Positions 7,068-13,529 of a stretch of 16,532 nucleotides of DNA are shown here, piece after piece. Numbering within the stretch: the stretch's first letter is position 1; the number at the start of each line of letters is the position of its first letter. The notes below the pieces were generated by a model that was given only the letters and a program-made list of their open reading frames with translations, had not been told where the DNA came from and did no database searches. The DNA lies in contig DACO01000086.1 of the NCBI GenBank assembly GCA_002508635.1, positions 1 through 16,532 of the forward strand, written 5' to 3'. Source of the stretch: Methanolobus sp. UBA118. GTDB lineage: Archaea > Halobacteriota > Methanosarcinia > Methanosarcinales > Methanosarcinaceae. The translations under genes and the position numbers were made by a program.

Positions 7068-8093
7068 TTAAAGCCTGTATCTGCGATAGACAAGTAACTG
7101 TTTCATCAGATCGGGAATGTTATGCTTCTCAACACGTATATCCGATGAAGAGAATACCTGCTCAATATCCTGAGCCAGATCTGTGATCATTTCTTCTGCA
7201 AGCTGGCGATCACCTGCTATGACAAAATAGTCCGCTGAATTTCCATATTCATCGATCAGGTCCCTGAGAACCGGCTTCACCTTGTCGATATGGTGTGCTA
7301 TATCCTCATCCCTTAGACGTTCAAATCTCCTCTGGCTGAATCCTCCTTTAGCATGCTTTGCCTTGACACTGCTTTTTACAAGTCTGGAGGTATCGATCTT
7401 TTCCGAATCAGAGGAATATACAAGCAGTGATTCTCCTGCGTGTGCTACCAGAACCAGGATGCTGGCTCTGGTCCTTAGTAGTTTGAGTACAGGAGCGGTG
7501 TCAAAAGTATTTCCTGTGCTCCAGCAGGATCGTTTTAAAGGCAAAGGAGGCACAATTAATTCAGTGATCATGAAATCCAGAGAATAGAAAAGCACAAGAC
7601 CTGTGGGTGAGTCCACTTTATCCACCATTGCAATGGTTTCACTGTCCAGCACTTTCAGAGCATCATCATGATAGTCTAAATGTTCCATCTTTGAGCCTGC
7701 AGCAATATACACAGTAACCAGGGAATCTGCAGGATCATTTACGGATGAGAGTGCCAGAAGGAATTCTTCTGTCCTTTGTTTACTGAACCGGTCAGTACGA
7801 CTGAAATATAGTTCTCCCGAGGTGTCCTTTCTTGCCTTTTCAAGTTCATGTTCGAGAGTTTGAAGTCTTACCTCGGCTGCTTTGAGCTTTTCCTCAGCTT
7901 CCTGCTTTGCAGCAACAGCCCTTTTTTCCGATGCAGCACTTTTTTCATACCTTTTATTGGCGGTATTCAGATCCAGTTCAAGTTCGAAGAGATGCGACTG
8001 AAGCTTCCCGATCTCTTTTTCCAGCTCTTCCTTACCGGAGTATTTCCTGAAGATGTAATTGATATTATCAAGGACTCCTTCTTTTTCAGACAT
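7068..8093 (-). CDS. Vms1/Ankzf1-type release factor-like peptidyl-tRNA hydrolase (archaeal VLRF1)
   Basis: 341-residue protein with an N-terminal coiled coil (about residues 20-92, rich in Glu/Lys/Ala heptads) and then an eRF1-like catalytic fold of the Vms1-like release factor (VLRF1) clade. The defining loop is KHAKGGFSQRRFERLRDE, giving a G-x-x-Q motif with Gln254 (codon at 7332-7334) where Vms1/ANKZF1 carry the Gln that helps cleave the nascent chain from tRNA on stalled 60S subunits. The preceding strands (ILVLVAHAGESLLVYSSD) and following helix (DIAHHIDKVKPVLRDLIDEYG ... YFVIAGDRQLAEE) match the RF-1 fold. By analogy it would release nascent chains from stalled or split ribosomes. A TATA box lies 27 bases upstream with no Shine-Dalgarno sequence, so the mRNA is probably leaderless. 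It leads the operon ending in rlmE. Confidence 0.78.
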   Translation of the reverse strand: MSEKEGVLDNINYIFRKYSGKEELEKEIGKLQSHLFELELDLNTANKRYEKSAASEKRAVAAKQEAEEKLKAAEVRLQTLEHELEKARKDTSGELYFSRTDRFSKQRTEEFLLALSSVNDPADSLVTVYIAAGSKMEHLDYHDDALKVLDSETIAMVDKVDSPTGLVLFYSLDFMITELIVPPLPLKRSCWSTGNTFDTAPVLKLLRTRASILVLVAHAGESLLVYSSDSEKIDTSRLVKSSVKAKHAKGGFSQRRFERLRDEDIAHHIDKVKPVLRDLIDEYGNSADYFVIAGDRQLAEEMITDLAQDIEQVFSSSDIRVEKHNIPDLMKQLLVYRRYRL

Positions 8094-8115
8094 CTAAATG
8101 CAATAGAGATGTCCT

Positions 8116-8125
8116 GTATAAAAAA
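8116..8125 (-). promoter_or_regulatory. TATA box of the release factor-unknown-rlmE operon
   Basis: Minus strand reads TTTTTTATAC, centred about 27 bases before the ATG at 8093. With usual archaeal spacing, transcription would start at or next to the start codon. The bases between show no Shine-Dalgarno match, which supports a leaderless transcript. Confidence 0.55.
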
Positions 8126-8151
8126 TCTGTCTATTGTAGAATGCCGAATAA

Positions 8152-8166
8152 CGCTGCATTGCAGCG
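8152..8166. repeat. 15-base perfect palindrome CGCTGCA-T-TGCAGCG
   Basis: Seven-base arms around one central base, located between the end of the sulfatase-modifying-factor-like gene and the promoter of the release-factor operon, about 30 bases upstream of the latter's TATA box. On the minus strand it is preceded by a T-rich tract (8167-8200) that follows the upstream gene's stop. It may be an operator for the release-factor operon or part of a termination region; the sequence does not decide which. Confidence 0.4.
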
Positions 8167-8202
8167 ATTAAAAAGAATAATTAAATAAAAAAATGAAGAA
8201 TT

Positions 8203-9033
8203 TCAGGCATCCATCGCAAGACGGAAGCCTATGGTGGAATCACCGTCACGGGGATCCTGTCTTTTTCTGTATGCTGACTCCAGTGCATTTGCATTGCTGG
8301 AATAGCCACCACCTCTGGCAATCCTTAAGGATCCGGCTCCTTTATCGACTGCACTGCCATCTTCCTGTGCATCTGAATAACTGTCCACCCAGCTATCCTG
8401 TACCAGTTCCCATACATTGCCGTGAACATCGTGAAGTCCCCATGGATTCGGGAGTTTTTGGCCTACTTCATGAGTCTTTTCGTACGAGTTCTCCTGATAC
8501 CATGCATAATCACTGAGGAAAGGACCTTCTTCGACATCAGTCTCCCCAAAGGAATAGAGTGTATCAGTACCTGCCCTTGCAGCATATTCCCATTCGGCTT
8601 CTGTTGGAAGTCTGTATTTTGTAGTATCTTCCATCTCATTGAGTTTGTCGATGAATTCCTGTACCTCGTTCCATGATACACTTTCAACGGGCAGATAATC
8701 GCCCTTGAACTCGGAAGGATTATTTTCCATCACTTCTTCCCACTGTGCCTGTGTCACTTCATAGGTTCCGATATAGAATGCATCATTGAACCTCACTTCA
8801 TGAATGGGTTGAGAGTATGCATACTTTGATGTACCCATGTCAAAACTTCCGGCTTCTATTTTCTGAAATTCCATTCCGATAGAGTTGGTAAACTCATCAC
8901 CGGAATCGCCGCTTGCTGCCGAGCTGCTTACTGTGCTACCGCTGCCACTATCATCGGAAGCGCATCCTGCAACTGATATAGCCACAAGGAGCACTGCCAG
9001 GATCGTTATTAGTTTTTTTCTGCCAATCCGCAT
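8203..9033 (-). CDS. Lipoprotein with SUMF1/formylglycine-generating-enzyme-like domain, catalytic cysteines absent
   Basis: Secreted, lipid-anchored protein of the FGE-sulfatase/SUMF1 family. From the preferred ATG at 9033 (an in-frame ATG at 9063 adds ten residues before a complete signal peptide) it has a basic head, a hydrophobic stretch and lipobox SVAGC with Cys24, then a Ser/Gly/Asp linker to about residue 47. The domain fills the rest: SIGMEFQKIEAGSFDMGT, YEVTQAQWEEVM, YRLPTEAEWEYAARAGT, NPWGLHDVHGNVWELVQD, RIARGGGYSSNANA and TIGFRLAMDA. The copper-binding cysteine pair of true formylglycine-generating enzymes, expected after the RGG motif, is missing; the only Cys is the lipobox. It is therefore probably a binding or structural member, not an FGE. 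Its gene diverges from the substrate-binding lipoprotein at 9209. Confidence 0.87.
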   Translation of the reverse strand: MRIGRKKLITILAVLLVAISVAGCASDDSGSGSTVSSSAASGDSGDEFTNSIGMEFQKIEAGSFDMGTSKYAYSQPIHEVRFNDAFYIGTYEVTQAQWEEVMENNPSEFKGDYLPVESVSWNEVQEFIDKLNEMEDTTKYRLPTEAEWEYAARAGTDTLYSFGETDVEEGPFLSDYAWYQENSYEKTHEVGQKLPNPWGLHDVHGNVWELVQDSWVDSYSDAQEDGSAVDKGAGSLRIARGGGYSSNANALESAYRKRQDPRDGDSTIGFRLAMDA

Positions 9034-9162
9034 AACTACCACTTGATTTGTTTTTTCAGACATTATGTTATTAATAGATGTCTATTTTGTTGCATGGCGA
9101 CAGTAGTTGCTTATGCATTATTTTCATATAACTGTGAGGCCGTGCACATTATAATTAAAAAT

Positions 9163-9173
9163 AAATATATAAA
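9163..9173 (+). promoter_or_regulatory. TATA promoter of the substrate-binding lipoprotein gene
   Basis: AAATATATAAA centred near 9168, about 40 bases before the ATG at 9209, predicts a short leader of roughly 14 bases. The same divergent spacer (9034-9208) holds a minus-strand candidate TTATATGAAAATAATG (9119-9134) for the opposite lipoprotein gene. Confidence 0.55.
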
Positions 9174-9208
9174 TAAGAAGATCATTCAGACTGCTTTGTG
9201 GTTAGAAG

Positions 9209-10456
9209 ATGAAAAAAATAAGAGTATTACTTATAAGCATATTACTGATAGCAAGCACAGGACTGGGTTGCGTCGGCTCGTCTGAAGAAGCATCTCCTGA
9301 ATCAGGTGATATTACAATAGGTGCATTATTGCCACTTACCGGCAATCTCGAGTCAATAGGGCAGGCAAGCCAGACTGCGCTTGAAGTATCACAAGAGGAT
9401 ATAAACGGTTATTTTTCAGGCCTTGGTTCCGAGAAGAATGTGGAAATTGTCGTAAAGGATACTGAGAGCGATCCGGAAACCGCACTGAAGAAGCTCAGGG
9501 AACTTGACGAGATGGGAATAAAGATCGTTATCGGACCTCAGGCAAGTGAGGAAGCTGAAGCTGTTCTTGAATACGCAACTGAGAATGGTATCGTACTTAT
9601 CAGCACTGCATCAACGGCTCCCTCTTTAGCAATCCCCGATGATAATCTGTACAGGTTTGTTCCTGATGACACAAATCAGGGCGCAGTACTGGCCACACTC
9701 ATGGAAGAAGACAATGTTACCGCGGTCGTACCTGTATACAGGGATGACGTATGGGGAAGCGAACTTACTGATGAAGTAAAAACAAGCTTTGAAAACCGTG
9801 GAGGAACAGTCCTTGAAGGTGTAGCCTACGATGCAGATAATGAGAATCTATCCACAGAGATAGAAAAGCTAAATGATGAGGTTACGTCAGCCACTACAGA
9901 ATACGGAAATGAAAATGTAGCCGTGTTCCTTGCCTCATACAGTGAAGCAACTGAGATTTTCTCCCTTGCACAGGACTATTCTGCACTCTCTGATATCAAA
10001 TGGTATGGCAGTGACGGCATAGCGCTGAACGAGGAGCTCATAAAAGACAATGATGCTGCCGCATTTGCTGCTGAAGCAAATATTATGGCACCGATATACG
10101 GATATGAAGAAGAGAATGAAAGGTACGTGGCCATCGAATCAAGAGTGGAGGAAAGACTCGGAAGACTTCCAGAAACATATGCACTGGCAGCATATGATGC
10201 TCTCTGGATAGCTACATTCGTAGATCTTGATTCCGTACCGGAAAACGATGAAAGTATCAGGCTGGCAATGAACACCCTGACTGACACATACTTCGGAGTT
10301 ACCGGCTGGACAAAACTCGATGAGAACGGCGACAGGGAACACTGGGATTACGACATCTGGACAATAACCGAGAATGATGACGTGTATCAGTGGGAGCGCG
10401 CCGCAAGATACCAGGTAGATCCGGGAGAAGAGGGAAAATTGATATTTGTTGAGTAA
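9209..10456 (+). CDS. ABC-type substrate-binding lipoprotein, LivK/branched-chain amino acid receptor family
   Basis: Extracytoplasmic type 1 periplasmic-binding-fold receptor of 415 residues. It has a basic start, a hydrophobic core and a lipobox-like TGLGC (Cys21) followed by a short Ser/Glu tether. The mature domain opens with ITIGALLPLTGNLESIGQA, the hallmark of LivK/Peripla_BP_6 receptors, and continues with IVIGPQASEEAEAVLEYA and GIVLISTASTAPSLA, which form the ligand pocket of lobe 1. YALAAYDALWIA and a C-terminal YDIWTITENDDVYQWER follow. Its acidic composition suits a salt-tolerant surface protein. No permease or ATPase genes of the Liv type adjoin it, so it may serve a distant transporter or a sensor. 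The ligand cannot be told from the sequence. Confidence 0.9.
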   Translation: MKKIRVLLISILLIASTGLGCVGSSEEASPESGDITIGALLPLTGNLESIGQASQTALEVSQEDINGYFSGLGSEKNVEIVVKDTESDPETALKKLRELDEMGIKIVIGPQASEEAEAVLEYATENGIVLISTASTAPSLAIPDDNLYRFVPDDTNQGAVLATLMEEDNVTAVVPVYRDDVWGSELTDEVKTSFENRGGTVLEGVAYDADNENLSTEIEKLNDEVTSATTEYGNENVAVFLASYSEATEIFSLAQDYSALSDIKWYGSDGIALNEELIKDNDAAAFAAEANIMAPIYGYEEENERYVAIESRVEERLGRLPETYALAAYDALWIATFVDLDSVPENDESIRLAMNTLTDTYFGVTGWTKLDENGDREHWDYDIWTITENDDVYQWERAARYQVDPGEEGKLIFVE

Positions 10457-10458
10457 TG

Positions 10459-10490
10459 GTGGTGCTTTGCACCACAATCTTTTATGTTTT
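10459..10490 (+). terminator. Hairpin plus T-rich tail after the substrate-binding protein gene
   Basis: GTGGTGC (10459-10465), loop TTT, GCACCAC (10469-10475): a perfect seven-base stem three bases after the stop codon, followed by AATCTTTTATGTTTTT. It resembles an intrinsic terminator, although archaeal termination depends mainly on the T tract. The remaining bases to 10589 show no gene. Confidence 0.55.
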
Positions 10491-10589
10491 TAATATTGAT
10501 GTTACTATCTGCTTTCAGTAATAAGCAAGGTATATCCAAAAATAGTGAATAGGGTCTCTTAACCTATCTAAAAAAGGAATACATACTGC

Positions 10590-11084
10590 TCAGTAGACTT
10601 CCACAGTCTTCTGATGAGCAGTTACAACATCGTCAAGGTTCATGACAATACTGCCTTCAGATATCGTATAGGGAATACTCTCCTTTGGATATGCAACACA
10701 GCCTCCCTGAATGCCGTCGCCTGTGGCAGCATCAAAGACCGTGGCACATGCGTCACACACAAGGATATCATCCTTAAGTGTGAATCCTATGGAACCACAT
10801 GGAGGACATACGTTGGATCTGACCAGAACCTCGTCACCGAGCTTGTAGGCCATGACCGCAACTTCCCCATTGCCGGTATTCACTTTGAAGTGAACATTTG
10901 TATATTGCTCCACGGAACTTGCGGGTATGGATACGCTATCACCGTTGGCCTGAGACTCAATCCATTTACCTGATACAGAAGCTGAAGATGTCGATGAGTC
11001 CGGACTTTCGGAATCCAGACACCCTAGTGCTGAAATGGATATTGCTATCGCTAACAAAGACACAAATATCAATTTTCTATTCAT
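10590..11084 (-). CDS. DUF2318 (FtrD-like) cysteine-rich lipoprotein
   Basis: Exported lipoprotein of 164 residues with signal peptide and lipobox ALGC (Cys22), then a Ser-rich tether and a DUF2318 domain, the 'membrane iron-sulfur protein FtrD-like' family. Five further cysteines are placed as in that family: CPPC (93, 96), CDAC (110, 113) and GGC (129), within RSNVCPPCGSIGFTLKDD, VCDACATVFDAATG and GIQGGCVAYP. They could bind a metal or an iron-sulfur centre, or act as redox thiols. Relatives sit beside FtsX-like permeases and an ABC ATPase in bacterial ferrous-iron (Ftr/P19) loci, and the same pairing occurs here. The start codon overlaps the ATPase stop by four bases (ATGA), so translation is coupled. 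No iron permease FTR1 or P19 gene is present. Confidence 0.85.
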   Translation of the reverse strand: MNRKLIFVSLLAIAISISALGCLDSESPDSSTSSASVSGKWIESQANGDSVSIPASSVEQYTNVHFKVNTGNGEVAVMAYKLGDEVLVRSNVCPPCGSIGFTLKDDILVCDACATVFDAATGDGIQGGCVAYPKESIPYTISEGSIVMNLDDVVTAHQKTVEVY

Positions 11085-11800
11085 ACAATTACTCCCATTT
11101 TTGATTCGTTGATCCTGATCTGCTGTTCTCCCTGTTCCCTGACATCGCCATCCTGTAGCTCGATTATCCGGTCTGAATGTCCAGCAAGTTCCCTGTTATG
11201 GGTCACCATGATAACTGTCATCTCGCCGGCCAGAGACTTTAGCAGTGAAATTATCCTGGCGCCTGTGGCAGCATCAAGTGCTCCCGTGGGTTCATCTGCA
11301 AGCAGTATTTTTGGCCTCATTACCACCGCCCTTGCTATAGCTACACGTTGCTGCTCACCGCCACTCAGTTCTGAGGGTTTGTGGTCCATCCTGTAGGAAA
11401 GGCCAACCCTTTCCATGGCACTTTCCACTGCACCATCATTCTTCTCACCTGCAAATACAAGGGGAAGAGCAACGTTCTCATATGCTGTGAGAGAGGGAAT
11501 TAGGTGGAACTGCTGGAAAATGAAACCTACTTCCTTTCGCCTGAGCTTCACAAGCTCTTTCTGGGAAAGGCCGGAGATGTTAGCACCATTGATACGGACA
11601 CTTCCCCTTGTGGGACTGTCCAGCATGCCTATTAGGTTCATGAGAGTCGTCTTCCCGGAACCCGATGGACCCATGATGGAAACGAATTCACCGTTTCTGA
11701 CTGTAAGGTCGATCCCATGCAGTACCTCCACTTCGCCGGAACCCAGGCTATAGCTCTTTGTCACATTCGTGACCTGAATGACATCGTAATTATCAGACAC
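11081..11800 (-). CDS. ABC transporter ATPase, MacB/LolD/FtsE type
   Basis: Cytoplasmic ATPase (239 residues) that powers the FtsX-like permease encoded just upstream. Walker A is GPSGSGKT (44-51), the Q-loop is FIFQQFHLIPSLTAYENV, the signature is LSGGEQQRVAIARA, Walker B is ILLADEPTGALD, and the switch histidine lies in VMVTHN-type sequence (IMVTHNREL). The MNLIG and LIPSLTAYENV wording is typical of MacB/LolD enzymes, which couple ATP use to mechanical transmission or extraction at the outer membrane face, not to import through a channel. The gene overlaps the permease gene by eight bases and the DUF2318 gene by four, so the three form one operon. Confidence 0.95.
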   Translation of the reverse strand: MSDNYDVIQVTNVTKSYSLGSGEVEVLHGIDLTVRNGEFVSIMGPSGSGKTTLMNLIGMLDSPTRGSVRINGANISGLSQKELVKLRRKEVGFIFQQFHLIPSLTAYENVALPLVFAGEKNDGAVESAMERVGLSYRMDHKPSELSGGEQQRVAIARAVVMRPKILLADEPTGALDAATGARIISLLKSLAGEMTVIMVTHNRELAGHSDRIIELQDGDVREQGEQQIRINESKMGVIV

Positions 11801-12968
11801 TTCTCAGCACCTCCGCAGGATCGATACCCAGCGCTCTCCTTGCCGGTGCAAGGGAAGCGATCATTCCTGTAAGCATACAGATCGCAACAACCGGGATCAG
11901 AACATCCCACATCGGATCAGGTGTTACGGAAACCAGCATAGGGGCTGCAGCATAGGAGGCCAGTGTCCCGACCAGGAAGCCAATACTTCCACCCACAAGC
12001 CCGATTATACCGCCTTCAAGGAAGAGCATGGAAACTATCTGCATGTCGCTTGCACCGATGGCACGCATAATGCCTATCTCCTTGATCTTCTCGTTAACCG
12101 AAGCAAGCATCGTTGAGGCAACGGTCAGTGTGCTCACAAGCAGTGTGATTATGGAGACCGCCATGGCCGATGACTTTGTATGATCAACAACCATCATCTC
12201 ATTCTGAACTATCTGGCTCATCGCTCTGGCTTCCAGTCCAGGGAATGCGCCTTCTATCTGCTGGCTCATATCCTCCACCGGACATGCATTGCACAAAGCT
12301 CTTACCTCCAGACTGCTGACCTTCCCCTCCTGCGAGAGCAGATACTGAGAAGCAGCAAGTGGCATTATGATGTAAGCATCCTCATTACCTCCGGTACTCT
12401 CTATTACACCGGCAATCTTGGCTTCAAGTGACTGATCATCCTTTGAGAGCGCTATCATGGAACCTTTCCCCAGCCCCAGGGGACCGGCAATATCTGAGCC
12501 CACAAGTACTTCTACAGGACCAGTATCCTCTGAGGACAACCACTGCCCCCGGATGTTCCACCAGGGCTTGAGCTGTTTTTCCTGCTCGGGGTCTACACCC
12601 ATCACAACAATAGAAGAGCCGTCAAGTTCTGCGACGCCGTAGAGCCTGGGCGCCACTATTGACAGGCTTGCATTATCCTTGATATTGTATATCTTCGGGA
12701 TATCCGATTCTTCGATGTAGTTGTTTCCTGCGTAGAGTGAACCCATGGAAGTGTATCCGTCCACAAGAGGTATTGATTCTACCTCAGGACGGACTATTAT
12801 ATTGGCACCGAACTTATTAGATGCTTCATGGAAACCCTCGGTAGCTGCCGAAAATGTGGTTACCACGGCTACAATTGCAGCGGCGGCCACAGCCACACCG
12901 AGTACGGCAACCACAAGTTTTGTTTTCCTGCGGAATACGTCCTTCAATACAAAAGAGTGTAAGTGCAT
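11793..12968 (-). CDS. FtsX-like ABC permease (MacB family) with extracytoplasmic CxxC
   Basis: 391-residue permease with the MacB layout: one N-terminal helix (about 17-37), a large extracytoplasmic domain (about 40-265) of MacB periplasmic-core type (GANIIVRPEV, GDP-like MGVDPEQE, GLGKGSMIAL), and three C-terminal helices with the FtsX signature EKIKEIGIMRAIGAS and the ending LAPARRALGIDPAEVLRSV. Like other members it should work as a dimer with the ATPase. A CNACP motif (Cys226 and Cys229, codons at 12282-12293) lies in the outside domain; paired cysteines there are unusual for plain MacB and match the cysteine-rich DUF2318 partner. GAGGATG precedes the ATG at 12968. Its promoter lies among operator palindromes shared with the divergent BlaI gene. 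Confidence 0.93.
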   Translation of the reverse strand: MHLHSFVLKDVFRRKTKLVVAVLGVAVAAAAIVAVVTTFSAATEGFHEASNKFGANIIVRPEVESIPLVDGYTSMGSLYAGNNYIEESDIPKIYNIKDNASLSIVAPRLYGVAELDGSSIVVMGVDPEQEKQLKPWWNIRGQWLSSEDTGPVEVLVGSDIAGPLGLGKGSMIALSKDDQSLEAKIAGVIESTGGNEDAYIIMPLAASQYLLSQEGKVSSLEVRALCNACPVEDMSQQIEGAFPGLEARAMSQIVQNEMMVVDHTKSSAMAVSIITLLVSTLTVASTMLASVNEKIKEIGIMRAIGASDMQIVSMLFLEGGIIGLVGGSIGFLVGTLASYAAAPMLVSVTPDPMWDVLIPVVAICMLTGMIASLAPARRALGIDPAEVLRSV

Positions 12969-13022
12969 TCTTCATCCTCTGTCTTCTTTCACCATCTACT
13001 ATGCCAGAGTTGACCGGGCATA

Positions 13023-13096
13023 ACTTTACATTAGATGTAAAGTAACTGCTTTACAGTAAGTGTAAAAGTAAATCAACTTTACGCCAGGTGTAAAGT
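13023..13096. promoter_or_regulatory. Three palindromic operators in the permease promoter region
   Basis: Three 21-base inverted repeats of the same design, half-sites ACTTTACA and TGTAAAGT separated by five bases. Site 1 (13023-13043) is perfect. Site 2 (13048-13068) is GCTTTACA-N5-TGTAAAAG. Site 3 (13076-13096) is ACTTTACG-N5-TGTAAAGT. Their centres are 25 and 28 bases apart. The TACA/TGTA core matches that of BlaI/MecI/CopY operators, the family encoded next door, although the best-known boxes space the halves by two bases and not five. No clear TATA box exists on the minus strand outside these sites, so they probably cover the core promoter of the permease-ATPase-DUF2318 operon. Confidence 0.8.
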
Positions 13097-13118
13097 AGGA
13101 ACCGAACAAGCTCATAAG

Positions 13119-13127
13119 ATATATATT
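13119..13127 (+). promoter_or_regulatory. TATA box of the BlaI-family repressor gene
   Basis: ATATATATT centred at 13123, 27 bases before the ATG at 13150. The usual archaeal spacing puts transcription start on the start codon itself, and no Shine-Dalgarno sequence is present (TGTAAAGCC precedes the ATG), so the transcript is probably leaderless. Confidence 0.65.
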
Positions 13128-13148
13128 ACTATACAGCAGTTGTAAAGC
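13128..13148. promoter_or_regulatory. Fourth operator, between TATA box and start of the repressor gene
   Basis: ACTATACA-N5-TGTAAAGC, same 8-5-8 design as the three operators at 13023-13096 with one mismatch in the left arm and one outer mismatch in the right. It fills the space between the TATA box and the predicted start site, where a bound repressor would block RNA polymerase. This implies autoregulation by the BlaI-family protein. Confidence 0.75.
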
Positions 13149-13149
13149 C

Positions 13150-13509
13150 ATGGTCAAACTGGACAGAATAAATCTTTCCAACGACGGATTGACGAAGTTC
13201 TTTAGTCCCATAGAGGCGAGGATTATGCAGGTACTATGGGAGAATGAAGAACTGACAACTCCGGAAATCACAGAAAAGACCGACATCCCCCTCTCCAGCG
13301 TAGCCGGAACCCTTGACAGGCTCGTAAAAGCCGGTTTCGCAACGCGCAAACTGGACAAAGGTGGAAACAAAGTAAGATATCTCTATTCTGCAACCGAGTC
13401 CATGGACAATACAGCCAATACCATTACTAGAAAAGTACTCGACAGCCTTGTAGACACTTTCGGAAAAGTGGCTATAGAAAACTTCCACACATATCATGAC
13501 AGGAAATGA
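13150..13509 (+). CDS. BlaI/MecI/CopY-family transcriptional repressor
   Basis: Winged-helix DNA-binding protein of 119 residues. SPIEARIMQVLWENEELTTPEI (about 19-40), the recognition helix region LSSVAGTLDRLVKAGFATRKL and the wing KGGNKVRYLYSA are standard for the Penicillinase_R family, which bind TACA/TGTA palindromes as dimers and, in the bla/mec systems, are inactivated by cleavage. An Asn-Phe pair (111-112, codons 13480-13485, AIENFHTY) lies in the region where MecI and BlaI are cut (Asn101-Phe102). The protein ends only seven residues later, so the second half of the usual dimerisation region is short, while the N-terminus is extended by about 14 residues. It probably represses itself and the divergent ABC operon. 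The peptidase gene follows after 20 bases. Confidence 0.9.
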   Translation: MVKLDRINLSNDGLTKFFSPIEARIMQVLWENEELTTPEITEKTDIPLSSVAGTLDRLVKAGFATRKLDKGGNKVRYLYSATESMDNTANTITRKVLDSLVDTFGKVAIENFHTYHDRK

Positions 13510-13529
13510 CCTGTTCTGGAATATAGAAC

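Noticed and set aside
9043..9285. Plus-strand open frame across the lipoprotein promoter spacer
   Set aside because: It spans two predicted promoters and runs out of frame into the substrate-binding protein gene; translation is low-complexity.
10590..12968. The ABC/DUF2318 operon as a complete ferrous-iron (Ftr/P19) importer
   Set aside because: No FTR1 permease, P19 protein or thioredoxin-like gene is present in the window, so only the DUF2318-permease-ATPase portion resembles those loci.
13026..13096. The repeated TTTACA/TGTAAA elements as a small CRISPR or direct-repeat array
   Set aside because: The units are short palindromes with five-base spacers and irregular intervals of 25 and 28 bases, which fit operators and not CRISPR repeats.
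13026..13370. Minus-strand open frame covering the operator region and the 5' half of the repressor gene
   Set aside because: It overlaps the repressor's coding sequence and promoter in antisense and encodes nothing recognisable.
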